Shown here one piece after another: positions 9,580 through 19,344 of a stretch of DNA of 64,000 bases. The position numbers were made by a program, and so were the translations under genes. This stretch comes from Micromonospora rhizosphaerae (GTDB lineage Bacteria; Actinomycetota; Actinomycetes; Mycobacteriales; Micromonosporaceae), in assembly GCF_900091465.1 (NCBI RefSeq), contig NZ_FMHV01000002.1:3410001-3474000 (forward strand), in the 5' to 3' direction. Every line of letters starts with the position of its first letter. Position 1 is the stretch's first letter. The notes beneath the pieces are model-generated. The model saw only the letters and a program-made list of their open reading frames with translations, made no database searches and was not told where the DNA came from.

Positions 9580-11762
9580 TGAGCGCCGGCGCCGCACCCG
9601 GGCGCGCCCTCGCCCGTGCGAGAAAGCTGGTCCTGGCAGCCGGGCTCGGGCTGTCGCTGGTCGCCGGCTCGACGCCCGCGGCCGCGTCGCCCGACCCTGC
9701 CCCCGCCTCCTCGATGAGCACAACGGTGGTCAACGGGGATACGCATGGCGGGACGATCCGCTTCGACGTGGACGGGAACGCCATCGACGCGCACGACGGG
9801 GAGATCCAGCGGTTCGGGAACCGCTACTACCTCTACGGCACCAGCTACGGCTGCGGCTACGTGCGGCTCGAGCGCCCGGCCACCCCGTGGTGCGGCTACC
9901 GGGTCTACTCCTCGCCGGACCTCGCCCACTGGACCGACGAAGGCCCGCTCTTCGACGCCACCACGACCGCCTGGCAGTCGCGGTGCAACAGCGCGACGCT
10001 GTCCTGCTACCGCCCGCACGTCGCCTACAACGCGGCCAGCCGGAAGTACGTCCTGTGGGTCAACACGTACGACGTGCCGGTGCACTTCCACGTCCTGACC
10101 AGCGACTCCCCGATCGGACCCTTCCAAGAAGAGCCGGACCTGCCGAGGCTGGCGCTCGACGGCGGCGGCGACATGGATCTGTTCGTCGACGACGACGGGT
10201 CGGCCTATCTGGCGTACACGCTCACCGGCGCCGGCTACGACGTCGCCGTCGAGCGGCTGGACAAGACCTACACGACCGGGACCGGCGCGTACACGAGGCT
10301 CGACGTCCGCAACACCGAGGCGCCCTCGCTGTTTCGACGCGGCGACACCTACTACGTGACGCTCTCCGATCCGAACTGCGCCTACTGCTCCGGTACCGGC
10401 GCCTCGTATCTCACCGCTCCGTCGCCGCTCGGGCCGTGGACCGGGGCGATGCGCGGTGACGCGCCGATCATCGACGGGCAATTGAAGCTGGCCAGTCTCG
10501 GCACGGTGAGCAGGCCCGGCCTCGACTGGACCGACTACACCCTCGACCTGTCCGTCACACCACTGCAGACCGGCGGCGGCGGAGCCTACGCCCAGGCCGG
10601 TTGGTTCTTCCGCGCCCAGGACACCCGCAACGGCTACGCCTGGCTCATCGGCAACTACCCGCACCCGGGAGCGACCGGCGGCAACCTCACCAAGGTCGTC
10701 TACGTCAACGGGCAGCCGGCCAAGGTCACCGTGCTCAAGCTGCCGTTCCCGATCGTCGGCGGCCAGCGCTACCAGGTGCGCACCGAGGTGCTCGGCTCGA
10801 CCTTCCGCACCTGGGTGAACGGGGTACTCGTGGACGCCACCACGGACTCCACCTATGCCACCGGCCGGATCGGCTTGCGCGAGACGACCGGCGAGAGCGG
10901 CCTGTTCGACGACGTCACCGTCACCGCTCCCGATGGCACCCGGCTGTTCCAGGAGGGCTTCTCCGGCGACACCGCCCAGTGGATCGGACTTGAGCCGCGC
11001 AAGCGCGGTTTCCCGATCAGCGAGGACTCCTGCGGCGGGCAGCCGGCCGATGTCGCTGTCCTTCCCGCGCCGGGCGGTCGCACGTACCTGTTCCAATCCG
11101 ACCGATGGAACAATGGCGACCAGAACGAGGCGCTCGCCAAGCACTACTGGGAACCACTGCGGTTCCGCGCCGACGGCTCGATTGAGCCCCTGACCTGCGG
11201 CGAAACGTACGACCTGACGCTCGCGGGACTCAAGCAGGGCAGTGACCGCGCCCCGGCCGACCTCGACCAGAGCACCGGTTCAGCCGGCTTCCGCGCCTTC
11301 TGTGACACCAAGGGCGCGCTCCGGCGGGCGCAGACCTTCATCGCCGGCCGCTCGGGTGTGCTCAGCCGCGTCGCCTACACCTCGTTCCAGGACAACCACC
11401 CGAACGGCCCGCTGACGGTCTCGATCACAGCCCTACGTCCCGATGGCACCCCGGGTGACGTGCTCTGGACCGGTACCCACGAGGTCGGCGAACTGAGCTG
11501 GGCCCCCACCGAGGTGACCGTGGAGCCCAACCTGACGGTTACGGCCGGCAAGTCGTATGCCGTGGTCGTCAGCGCCCCGACGCTCACGAAGGGGTGCTAC
11601 GGCATGGTGTACGCGCCCGACGACCCGTACACAGGCGGCGCAGCGCTGGTCAGTACGGACGGCGGCACCATTTGGCGGGTCGAGCAGGGTCGAGATCTCA
11701 AGCTCGAGACCTCGGTGCGCACCGGAACCACCACCCAGACTGTGCCGGCGGACCCGGCATGA
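9579..11762 (+). CDS. Secreted GH43-like beta-propeller glycosidase with inserted jelly-roll, copy 1
   Basis: The protein has 727 residues with a Sec signal (about 1-38). A five-bladed GH43-like propeller begins with AHDGEI (D73) and the blade motif NRYYLYG. It continues with YRPHVAYN, DLFVDDDGSAYLAY and NTEAPSLF (E247, the acid position). Before the last blade (QSDRWNNG, KHYWEPLRF) about 170 residues (about 296-468) form an inserted LamG/3-keto-disaccharide-hydrolase-like jelly-roll. A C-terminal beta domain (about 565-715) resembles uncharacterised sugar-binding modules. The motif set is closest to GH43 exo-beta-1,3-galactanase-like proteins as I know them, but RPKV is replaced by RPHV. It starts on the stop of the GH99-like gene and is paralogous to 13807-15948. 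Confidence 0.7.
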   Translation: MSAGAAPGRALARARKLVLAAGLGLSLVAGSTPAAASPDPAPASSMSTTVVNGDTHGGTIRFDVDGNAIDAHDGEIQRFGNRYYLYGTSYGCGYVRLERPATPWCGYRVYSSPDLAHWTDEGPLFDATTTAWQSRCNSATLSCYRPHVAYNAASRKYVLWVNTYDVPVHFHVLTSDSPIGPFQEEPDLPRLALDGGGDMDLFVDDDGSAYLAYTLTGAGYDVAVERLDKTYTTGTGAYTRLDVRNTEAPSLFRRGDTYYVTLSDPNCAYCSGTGASYLTAPSPLGPWTGAMRGDAPIIDGQLKLASLGTVSRPGLDWTDYTLDLSVTPLQTGGGGAYAQAGWFFRAQDTRNGYAWLIGNYPHPGATGGNLTKVVYVNGQPAKVTVLKLPFPIVGGQRYQVRTEVLGSTFRTWVNGVLVDATTDSTYATGRIGLRETTGESGLFDDVTVTAPDGTRLFQEGFSGDTAQWIGLEPRKRGFPISEDSCGGQPADVAVLPAPGGRTYLFQSDRWNNGDQNEALAKHYWEPLRFRADGSIEPLTCGETYDLTLAGLKQGSDRAPADLDQSTGSAGFRAFCDTKGALRRAQTFIAGRSGVLSRVAYTSFQDNHPNGPLTVSITALRPDGTPGDVLWTGTHEVGELSWAPTEVTVEPNLTVTAGKSYAVVVSAPTLTKGCYGMVYAPDDPYTGGAALVSTDGGTIWRVEQGRDLKLETSVRTGTTTQTVPADPA

Positions 11763-11790
11763 CCTTAACCAGCGCACGCACCAGCACCCA

Positions 11791-11802
11791 TCGAACGTTC
11801 GA
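11791..11802. promoter_or_regulatory. Perfect 12-bp palindrome between cassette copies
   Basis: TCGAACGTTCGA is a perfect palindrome 34 bases before the second GH99-like gene. The AACGTT core is shared with the ideal LacI-type operator, but the flanks differ. It may be a weak or diverged operator, or chance. Confidence 0.25.
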
Positions 11803-11835
11803 GGCAGACAACCACCTGACGGAAGGAACGGTGGG

Positions 11836-13173
11836 ATGAGACAGGACATCACGGGTGACCAGGCAGCGCACCACGGTGGGACCCCGATGTCCCGCAAGCG
11901 GTTCCTGCAGCTGACCGGCGCCGCAACGACAGCAGCGTTCGCGGGAGGCAGCGGTCTGCTGCAGCCTGATGCGGCACTCGCGGCGAACCCGCAGGCACGG
12001 CCGGACGTGGCCGCCTTCTACTTCCCGCAGTGGCACGTCGACCCACTCAACGAGTACTGGTTCGGCCGTGGGTGGAGCGAGTGGGAGCTGGTCAAGCGGG
12101 CACAGCCGCGCTACCCAGGGCACCAGCAGCCGAAGGTGCCGGCCTGGGGCATGCAGGACGAGGCGCAGCCCGCGGTGATGGCCAAGAAGATCGATGCGGC
12201 TGCCGACCACGGCGTGGACGCCTTCATGTTCGACTGGTACTGGTACACCACGGGCACCGGCAGCTGGGGTCCCTACCTGCACCGCTGCCTTGAGGAAGGC
12301 TTCCTGCGCGCGCCGAACGTCAGCCGCATCAAGTTCGCCCTGATGTGGGCCAACCACGACTGGAACAACCTGTTCCCGGTGCACCGGGCGAACCCCGTCA
12401 ACACCTTGAAGGTCGGCAACACCACCCTGTTCGGAGCCCAGGTCCCGGCGTCCTTCGACGCGCTCACGACCTACGTCGTCGAGAAGTACATGACGCATCC
12501 GTCGTACTGGCGGGTCGGTGGCGGCGCCTACTTCTCCATTTACCAGATCGAGAAGTTCCTCGACGGGTTCGGTCGCGATGTCGGCGCCGCCCGCGCCGCG
12601 CTCGACGCGTTCCGCGTGAAGGCCAGGGCGGCCGGCGTCGGCGAGCTGCACCTCAACTGCATGACCGTCGACTGCGAGCCGTTCGTGCCGGACAGCCACC
12701 CGCGGTCGATGGCCAACCGCAACAAGCTTGTCGACCAACTCGGCATGGACAGCCACACCACGTACGTCTGGATCCACCACTCGCCGTTCACCCGATTTCC
12801 CGAGACGGCGTACTCCGAGATGCGCGCCCACGCGGCGACAGTGTGGGACACCCTGACCCGTGGCCTGGAGCGCCCGTACTTCCCCAACGTGACCATGGGG
12901 TGGGACTCCTCGCCGCGGACTGTGCAGAGCGACGTCTGGGAGAACCTCGGCTACCCGTGGACCCCGGTGCTCGGCGGCAACACTCCGCAGGAGTTCGAGA
13001 CGGCGCTCCGCTTGGCGCGCGACTTCGCCGTCGCCAACGCCAGTCCACCGATCGTCACCGTGAACGCCTGGAACGAGTGGACCGAGGGCAGCTATCTCGA
13101 GCCCGACGAGCAGCACGGCAATGGCCATCTGAATGCCGTCCGGCGAGTCTTCGGCGTACGGAAGGGAGCTTGA
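11836..13173 (+). CDS. Secreted GH99-like (WbsX-family) glycosidase, copy 2
   Basis: The protein has 445 residues from the ATG at 11836, chosen because GGAAGG lies 9 bases upstream. An in-frame ATG at 11887 just before SRKRFLQL is also possible. SRKRFLQLTG is a Tat-type signal. The barrel parallels copy 1 throughout (FYFPQWHVDP, GRGWSEWELVK, MFDWYWY, LMWANHDWN) and keeps the paired glutamates in NEWTEGSYLEP (E414, E417). It carries short extra loops around residues 280-300. The next gene, an NPCBM protein, starts two bases after the stop. Copies 1 and 2 are diverged paralogues, so the duplication is not recent. Confidence 0.75.
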   Translation: MRQDITGDQAAHHGGTPMSRKRFLQLTGAATTAAFAGGSGLLQPDAALAANPQARPDVAAFYFPQWHVDPLNEYWFGRGWSEWELVKRAQPRYPGHQQPKVPAWGMQDEAQPAVMAKKIDAAADHGVDAFMFDWYWYTTGTGSWGPYLHRCLEEGFLRAPNVSRIKFALMWANHDWNNLFPVHRANPVNTLKVGNTTLFGAQVPASFDALTTYVVEKYMTHPSYWRVGGGAYFSIYQIEKFLDGFGRDVGAARAALDAFRVKARAAGVGELHLNCMTVDCEPFVPDSHPRSMANRNKLVDQLGMDSHTTYVWIHHSPFTRFPETAYSEMRAHAATVWDTLTRGLERPYFPNVTMGWDSSPRTVQSDVWENLGYPWTPVLGGNTPQEFETALRLARDFAVANASPPIVTVNAWNEWTEGSYLEPDEQHGNGHLNAVRRVFGVRKGA

Positions 13174-13174
13174 G

Positions 13175-13810
13175 ATGAGGTTGTTCCGAGGCGGACCCGT
13201 CCTGCTCGCCGCCGGCGCGACCGGGCTGCTGCTTGTTCTCCCGGCCGCGGCCTGGCAGATGCACGAAGCGACGGCCGCCGGCTCGGCGCGGTCGGCCGCC
13301 GAGACCGAGGCGTCAACCGGCCCGACGAGCTACTGGCTCAGTGACCTCGACTGGGTCTCCGCGACCGGCGCCTGGGGCCCCGTCGAGCGGGACATGTCCA
13401 ACGGGGAGAACGCCACCGGTGACGGAAACCCGATCAGCCTGGACGGCAAGGTGTACCAGAAAGGCCTCGGGCTCGTCCCGAACTCCAAGGTTGCGTACGA
13501 CCTTAACGGTCGGTGCGGCAGGTTCCGGGCCGTCGTCGGCGTCGACGACGAGGTGGACCACCGTGGCAACGGCGGCAGTGTCGTGTTCCAGGTGGTCGCC
13601 GACGGCACGCAGGTTTTCGACAGCGGAGTGCGATACGGCGTCCAGTGGAGCCCGACCGTGCTGTCCACCACCACCGGGTCACTCGAGGTCGACCTCGACG
13701 TCACCGGGGTGCAGACGCTCGAGTTGGTCACGACGCCGTGGCTGGACGGTTTCAGCAACGACCATGCCGACTGGGCCGACGCCCGCGTGGCTTGTGTGGA
13801 ACGACCGTGA
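13175..13810 (+). CDS. Secreted NPCBM/NEW2 carbohydrate-binding protein
   Basis: The protein has 211 residues starting at ATG 13175 (SD GAAGGGAG). After a signal peptide (about 1-35) almost all of the mature protein is one NPCBM/NEW2 jelly-roll. It opens with YWLSDLDWVSATGAWGPVERD, and VYQKGLGLVPNSKVAYDLNG, FRAVVGVDDEV and a closing WADARVAC follow. NPCBM domains are normally attached to glycosidases; here it stands alone. It is coupled by a GTGA overlap to the GH43-like gene that follows and sits two bases after the GH99-like gene, so it may be a shared binding subunit for that pair. Copy 1 of the cassette lacks it. Confidence 0.8.
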   Translation: MRLFRGGPVLLAAGATGLLLVLPAAAWQMHEATAAGSARSAAETEASTGPTSYWLSDLDWVSATGAWGPVERDMSNGENATGDGNPISLDGKVYQKGLGLVPNSKVAYDLNGRCGRFRAVVGVDDEVDHRGNGGSVVFQVVADGTQVFDSGVRYGVQWSPTVLSTTTGSLEVDLDVTGVQTLELVTTPWLDGFSNDHADWADARVACVERP

Positions 13811-15948
13811 ACCGGCGGTCCGTCCTTCTCCTGAGCGCGGCGGCCGCCCTGGTGATCCTGGTCGCCACCCCGCCCGCCGCAGCCGAGTCGCCGCAACCGG
13901 TGACGACCGTGGTGAACGGCGACGCGACCGGGTCGACGCTCCGGTTCGCCACGGACGGGGACGCGGTCGACGCGCACGACGGCGAGATCCGCCGCTTCGG
14001 CGACCGCTACTACCTCTACGGCACCCGCTACGGCTGCGGCTACGAGTGGCAGCGCCCCGGTGCCCCGTTCTGCGGTTTCGCCTCCTACAGCTCCGCGGAC
14101 CTGGTGCACTGGCGCGACGAGGGCCCGCTCTTCGACGCCTCGACCGCCCAGTGGCAGCAGCGCTGCAACGGCAACACCTACGGCTGCTACCGCCCACACG
14201 TCGCCTTCAACGCGGCGACCGGGAAGTACGTCCTCTGGATCAACTCCTACGACATCGGCGTCGGCTACCACGTCCTCACCAGCGACCTGCCGACCGGCCC
14301 GTTCCTCGAGGAGCCGTTCCCCCGCCTCGCCGTGACCGACGGCGTCCCACCTGGGCTGAACAACGGCGACCACGATCTGTTCGTCGACGACGACGGCACC
14401 GCCTACCTCGTCTTCACGGACTGGCGCCGGGGCGGCGACATCGTGGTCGAAAAGCTCGACCCGACCTACCGCACGGGCACCGGTGAATACACCCGACTGG
14501 GCCTGACCCGGGTCGAGGCGCCGTCGATGTTCGAGCGCGACGGGCGCTACTACCTCACCCTTTCCGACCCGAACTGCGGCTACTGCACCACCGGCACCTC
14601 CTACTTCACCGCGCCGACGCCGCTCGGCCCATGGACCGGTGCGCCCGCGCTCGACAGCTGGCAGGTCGCCGGCGGCGAACTGCTCGTCGATGGTGGCGGC
14701 ATCGGGCTGTCCAAGGCGGGCGCCCAATGGACCGACTACGACCTGACGTTCACCACGACGCCGCTGCAGACCGCGTCCCAGGGCGGCCAGTCGTACGCCC
14801 AGGCCGGCTGGGTCTTCCGGGCATCGGATTCCGGCAACGGCTATTCCTGGCTGCTCGGCAACTACCCGCACGCCGGAGCCACCGGCGGCAACCTCACCAA
14901 GGTCGTCTGGCGGGGCAGCGGCATCGCGAGCGTGGCGACGGTCAAGACCCCGATGGCCATCGAGGGTGGGCGCTCGTACGCCGTCCGCACCCAGGTCAGC
15001 GGCGACACGATCCGCACCTGGGTAGACGGGGTGCTGATCGACGAGACAACCGACGGCACGTACGGCGCGGGGCGGATCGGCTTCCGCGAGAGTGGCGGCT
15101 CGGATCACGAGAGCGCGCGCTTCGACGACGTCAAGGTCACCGCGCCGGACGGCACCGTCCTGTTCGCCGACGACTTCTCCGGCGACCTCGCGGCCTGGGA
15201 CCGGCCCGCCCTGCCACCCGTTGGCATCAAGATCAGCAATGACTCGTGCGGAGGGCAACCGGCCGATATCGCCGCGCTGCCCGCCCGGCAGGGCAAGGTC
15301 TACCTGTACCAGAGCGACCTGTGGAACAACGGGGCGCCGAACGAGGCGCTGGCCCGGCATCACTGGGAGCCGCTGCGCTTCCGGGCCGACGGGTCGATCG
15401 AACCGATCACCTGCGGCCGCAGCTACGATCTGCCGCTCGCCGGGCTTCGCGACAACACCGGCCCGCCGGTCCCCGCCAGCATCGACGTGACGGCCGGAGA
15501 TCTCGGCTTCCGGGCATTCTGCGACGTGGCCGGGCGGATCCAGCGGGCCCAGACGTTCACCGCCGGACGGAGCGGCCGGCTCGAGCGCGTCTCGTACACG
15601 ACCTTCCAGTCCGGCCATCCCGACGGGCCGTTGATTCTCGAAGTCTCCCGGCTCGGCGCCGACGGGCGGCCCGGCGAGCCGCTCGTGCGGCGGGAGGTGC
15701 CGGCGGCCGCGGTGAGCTGGTCGCCGTCCAGGGTCGCCGTCGAGGTGGGCCTCGACGTGGCGGCCGGCGACCGGTTCGCGCTCGTCGTCCGCACGGCCGC
15801 CGGCCGCGGCTGCTACGGCATGGCATACAGCGACGCCGACCCCTATCCCGGCGGCAGCGCCCTCTACAGCAACGACGGTGGCACCACCTGGCGCGAGGAG
15901 ACCGGTCGCGACCTGCGCATCGACACGACGGTGGCGGCCGGCACGTGA
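13807..15948 (+). CDS. Secreted GH43-like beta-propeller glycosidase with inserted jelly-roll, copy 2
   Basis: The protein has 713 residues from GTG 13807, which overlaps the previous stop by 4 bases. It has the same layout as 9579-11762: a signal peptide, propeller blades with AHDGEIRRFGDRYYLYG, YRPHVAFN, DLFVDDDGTAYLVF and RVEAPSMF, and an inserted jelly-roll (about 283-464) with the NGYSWLLGNYPH segment. The last blade (QSDLWNNG) and a C-terminal beta domain (about 560-710) follow. The putative acid Glu and base Asp positions are kept. It is probably secreted and acts with the GH99-like and NPCBM proteins on side chains of the rhamnose-containing target. A sugar specificity cannot be assigned. 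Confidence 0.7.
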   Translation: MNRRSVLLLSAAAALVILVATPPAAAESPQPVTTVVNGDATGSTLRFATDGDAVDAHDGEIRRFGDRYYLYGTRYGCGYEWQRPGAPFCGFASYSSADLVHWRDEGPLFDASTAQWQQRCNGNTYGCYRPHVAFNAATGKYVLWINSYDIGVGYHVLTSDLPTGPFLEEPFPRLAVTDGVPPGLNNGDHDLFVDDDGTAYLVFTDWRRGGDIVVEKLDPTYRTGTGEYTRLGLTRVEAPSMFERDGRYYLTLSDPNCGYCTTGTSYFTAPTPLGPWTGAPALDSWQVAGGELLVDGGGIGLSKAGAQWTDYDLTFTTTPLQTASQGGQSYAQAGWVFRASDSGNGYSWLLGNYPHAGATGGNLTKVVWRGSGIASVATVKTPMAIEGGRSYAVRTQVSGDTIRTWVDGVLIDETTDGTYGAGRIGFRESGGSDHESARFDDVKVTAPDGTVLFADDFSGDLAAWDRPALPPVGIKISNDSCGGQPADIAALPARQGKVYLYQSDLWNNGAPNEALARHHWEPLRFRADGSIEPITCGRSYDLPLAGLRDNTGPPVPASIDVTAGDLGFRAFCDVAGRIQRAQTFTAGRSGRLERVSYTTFQSGHPDGPLILEVSRLGADGRPGEPLVRREVPAAAVSWSPSRVAVEVGLDVAAGDRFALVVRTAAGRGCYGMAYSDADPYPGGSALYSNDGGTTWREETGRDLRIDTTVAAGT

Positions 15949-16038
15949 TCTGGCCACGGCGGGAGACGGCGATGACCGACTGACACACCGAACCGACGAG
16001 AGAGCCCACGGCAGAGCAATGGATCAGGAGCACCACTC

Positions 16039-17205
16039 ATGACTGACACAGCATCGGTAAAGGCCGCCTTGAGGGCGCAGCGGATCGAGACACCGTCGTG
16101 GGCCTTCGGCAACTCCGGTACCCGCTTCAAGGTCTTCGCGCAGGAAGGGGTGCCGCGCAACGCGTACGAGAAGGTCGACGACGCCGCTACCGTGCACCGC
16201 TTCACCGGGGTGGCCCCCAGCGTCGCCGTGCACATCCCGTGGGACCGCGTCGACGACTACGCGGAACTGGCCAAGCACGCCAGCGATGCCGGGATCCGGA
16301 TCGGCGCGATCAACCCGAACGTGTTCCAGGACGACGTCTACCGACTCGGCAGCGTCTGCAACCCCGACCCGGCGGTGCGCCGCAAGGCGCTGGACCATCT
16401 GCTGGAGTGCGTGGAGATCGGCACTGCCACCGGCTCGACCATCCTCAGCCTGTGGTTCGCCGACGGCACGAACTATCCGGGGCAGGACAGCATCCGGGCC
16501 CGTCAGGATCGCCTGGCCGAGGCGCTCGAGGCGACGTACGCCGCGATGCCCGGGGGGATGCGGATGCTGCTGGAGTACAAGCTCTTCGAGCCGTCGTTCT
16601 ACACCATGGACGTGCCCGACTGGGGCACCTCGTACGCGCACTGCCTGCAGCTCGGGGAGCGGGCCCAGGTGCTTGTCGACACCGGTCACCACGCGCCGGG
16701 CACCAACATCGAGTTCATCGTGGCGTTGCTGCGGCGCGCCGGCCGGCTCGGCGGCTTTCACTTCAACAGCCGCTTCTACGCCGACGACGACCTCATGGTC
16801 GGCGCCGCGGACCCGTTCCAGCTGTTCCGGATCATGCATGAGATCGTGCAGGCGGGTGCCCTTGACCCCGCCGCCGACGTGGCGTTCATGCTCGACCAGT
16901 GCCACAACATCGAGCCGAAGATCCCCGCGATGATCCGGTCGGTGCTCAACGTCCAGGAGGCGACGGCCAAGGCACTGCTGGTCGACTCCGACGCGCTGCA
17001 AGCGGCCCAGGACAACGGTGACGTGCTCGGTGCCAACGCCGTGCTCATGGACGCGTTCAACACCGACGTCCGCCCGATCCTCGCGGAGCTGCGCGAGGAG
17101 ATGGGCATCGACCCCGACCCGATCACCGCCTACCGCCGGTCGGGCCACCACGAGCGGCTCGTCGCCGAGCGGCAGGGCGGCTCGCAGGCCGGCTGGGGGG
17201 CCTGA
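16039..17205 (+). CDS. rhaI: L-rhamnose isomerase (RhaI, Streptomyces/Pseudomonas type)
   Basis: This cytosolic 388-residue enzyme converts L-rhamnose to L-rhamnulose. It has a xylose-isomerase-like TIM barrel, distinct from E. coli RhaA. The metal ligands are visible as E179 (LLEYK), D214 and H217 (VDTGHH), H241 (FHFNS), D249 and D286 (MLDQCHN). Their spacing fits, with a constant offset of 40-41, the ligands I recall for the Pseudomonas stutzeri enzyme. It has a clear ribosome site AGGAG, lies 90 bases after the GH43-like gene and 61 before the aldolase, and is the first catabolic step in the cluster. Confidence 0.93.
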   Translation: MTDTASVKAALRAQRIETPSWAFGNSGTRFKVFAQEGVPRNAYEKVDDAATVHRFTGVAPSVAVHIPWDRVDDYAELAKHASDAGIRIGAINPNVFQDDVYRLGSVCNPDPAVRRKALDHLLECVEIGTATGSTILSLWFADGTNYPGQDSIRARQDRLAEALEATYAAMPGGMRMLLEYKLFEPSFYTMDVPDWGTSYAHCLQLGERAQVLVDTGHHAPGTNIEFIVALLRRAGRLGGFHFNSRFYADDDLMVGAADPFQLFRIMHEIVQAGALDPAADVAFMLDQCHNIEPKIPAMIRSVLNVQEATAKALLVDSDALQAAQDNGDVLGANAVLMDAFNTDVRPILAELREEMGIDPDPITAYRRSGHHERLVAERQGGSQAGWGA

Positions 17206-17266
17206 CGGTCGCCCGCACGTCCAACACCAGGCAGCCGTCGCAAGAAATCACCGGAGAAGGGCCACC

Positions 17267-19318
17267 ATGAGTACGACCCACCCGACCGTCGCCGCTCTGC
17301 TCGAACGCGCGCACCGGCTCGGCGCCGATCCGCGGAACACGAACTACGCCGGCGGCAACGCCTCCTGCAAGTCGACCGCATCCGACCCGGTCACCCGGGA
17401 GGACACCGAGCTGATGTGGGTGAAGGGGTCCGGCGGTGACCTCGGCACGCTCACCGAGGCGGGCCTGGCCGTCCTGCGGCTGGACCGCCTGCGCGCGCTC
17501 GTCGACGTCTACCCCGGCGTCGACCGCGAGGACGAGATGGTGGCGGCCTTCGACTACTGCCTCCACGGAAAGGGTGGCGCAGCACCGTCGATCGACACCG
17601 CCATGCACGGCCTGGTCGACGCCGCGCACGTCGACCACCTGCACCCCGACGCCGGCATCGCGTTCGCCACCGCCGCCGAGGGCGAGGCGCTGACCAAGGA
17701 GTGCTTCGGCGACCGGGTGGTCTGGGTGCCGTGGCGCCGCCCCGGGTTCCAGCTGGGGCTGGACATCGCGAAGATCAAAGCGGCGAACCCGCAGGCGATC
17801 GGCGTGATCCTGGGCGGGCACGGGATCACCGCGTGGGGCGACACCTCACCCGAGTGCGAGGCCAGGTCGCTGGAGATCATCCGCAACGCGCATGCGTTTA
17901 TCGACGCCCGGGGAGCGGCCGAGCCGCTCGGCACGCTGCTCGAGGGGTACGGGCCACTGCCCGAGGCGGAGCGGAGGGCCCGGGCGGCCGCGCTCGCCCC
18001 GGTCGTCCGGGGGCTCGCCTCGACCGACGTGGCCCAGGTGGGGCACTTCACCGACGACGACGCCGTGCTCGATTTCCTGGCCCGGGAGAAGCACCCGGCG
18101 CTGGTCGCGCTCGGCACCTCCTGCCCGGATCATTTCCTGCGGACCAAGGTGCGCCCGCTCGTGGTCGACCTGCCGGCGACCGCCCCGCTGGCGGACGTGG
18201 TCGCGCGCCTGCGTGAGCTGCACACCGCCTACCGGGAGGAGTACCAGGCGTACTACTCCCGGCACGCGACCGCGGATTCCCCGCCGATGCGCGGGGCCGA
18301 TCCGGCCATCGTGCTGGTGCCCGGCGTCGGCATGTTCTCCTTCGGCAAGGACAAGCAGACAGCGCGGGTCGCCGGCGAGTTCTACCTCAACGCGATCAAC
18401 GTGATGCGCGGTGCCGAGGCCATCTCCACGTACGCCCCGATCCCCGAGTCGGAGAAGTTCCGGATCGAGTACTGGGAGTTGGAGGAGGCCAAGCTGCGCC
18501 GGTTGCCGGCGCCGAAGCCGCTGGCGACGCGTGTCGCGCTCGTCACCGGGGCCGGCTCGGGCATCGGCAAGGCGATCGCGATGCGGCTGGCCGCGGAGGG
18601 CGCCTGCGTGGTGGTCGCCGATCTGAACGAGGATGCCGCGTCGGCGGTCGCCGACGAGATCCGGCACGGTATCGGCGCTGACGTCGCCGTGTCGGTGCGC
18701 ACGGACGTCACCGACGCCGGCCAGATCGCCGCGGCGTTCGACGCCGCCGCGCTGGCGTTCGGCGGGGTCGACATGGTCGTCAACAACGCCGGCCTGTCGA
18801 TCTCCAAGCCGCTGTTGCAGACCGACGAGGCGGACTGGGACCTGCAGCACCGGGTCATGGCCCGAGGGTCGTTCCTGGTCGCCAAGGCCGCCGCGAAGAT
18901 CATGATCGATCAGGGGATGGGCGGCGACATCGTCTACATCGCCAGCAAGAACGCAGTCTTCGCCGGCCCCAACAACGTCGCATACGGCGCGGCGAAGGCC
19001 GACCAGGCGCACCAGGTGCGGCTCCTAGCGGCCGAGCTGGGCGCACACCGCATCCGGGTCAACGGCGTCAACCCGGACGGCGTGGTGCGCGGTTCGGGGA
19101 TCTTCGCGGGTGGCTGGGGCGCGCAACGCGCCGCGGTCTACGGGGTCCCCGAGGAGAAGCTCGGCGAGTACTACGCCGGACGCACGCTGCTCAAGCGGGA
19201 GGTGCGGCCGGAGCACGTGGCGGCGGCGGTGCTCGCGCTGACCGGCGGCGATCTGTCTCTGACCACCGGCCTGCACATCCCCGTCGATGCCGGCGTCGCG
19301 GCGGCGTTCCTCCGCTGA
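17267..19318 (+). CDS. rhaD: Bifunctional rhamnulose-1-phosphate aldolase / lactaldehyde dehydrogenase
   Basis: The protein has 683 residues from ATG 17267 (SD GGAGAAGG). The N-terminal part (about 1-400) is a class II aldolase/adducin domain with NYAGGNASCKS and the zinc-site histidines in DHLHPDAG and GGHGITAWG. The C-terminal part (from about 424) is a short-chain dehydrogenase with the Rossmann motif TGAGSGIG, NNAG, and the active-site YGAAK. The first half splits rhamnulose-1-phosphate into DHAP and L-lactaldehyde. The second is thought to oxidise lactaldehyde to L-lactate. LutABC, encoded 32 kb downstream under the same operator type, would use that lactate. Confidence 0.93.
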   Translation: MSTTHPTVAALLERAHRLGADPRNTNYAGGNASCKSTASDPVTREDTELMWVKGSGGDLGTLTEAGLAVLRLDRLRALVDVYPGVDREDEMVAAFDYCLHGKGGAAPSIDTAMHGLVDAAHVDHLHPDAGIAFATAAEGEALTKECFGDRVVWVPWRRPGFQLGLDIAKIKAANPQAIGVILGGHGITAWGDTSPECEARSLEIIRNAHAFIDARGAAEPLGTLLEGYGPLPEAERRARAAALAPVVRGLASTDVAQVGHFTDDDAVLDFLAREKHPALVALGTSCPDHFLRTKVRPLVVDLPATAPLADVVARLRELHTAYREEYQAYYSRHATADSPPMRGADPAIVLVPGVGMFSFGKDKQTARVAGEFYLNAINVMRGAEAISTYAPIPESEKFRIEYWELEEAKLRRLPAPKPLATRVALVTGAGSGIGKAIAMRLAAEGACVVVADLNEDAASAVADEIRHGIGADVAVSVRTDVTDAGQIAAAFDAAALAFGGVDMVVNNAGLSISKPLLQTDEADWDLQHRVMARGSFLVAKAAAKIMIDQGMGGDIVYIASKNAVFAGPNNVAYGAAKADQAHQVRLLAAELGAHRIRVNGVNPDGVVRGSGIFAGGWGAQRAAVYGVPEEKLGEYYAGRTLLKREVRPEHVAAAVLALTGGDLSLTTGLHIPVDAGVAAAFLR

Positions 19319-19344
19319 CCGACCGGTCGAAGAAAGGAGTTCCC

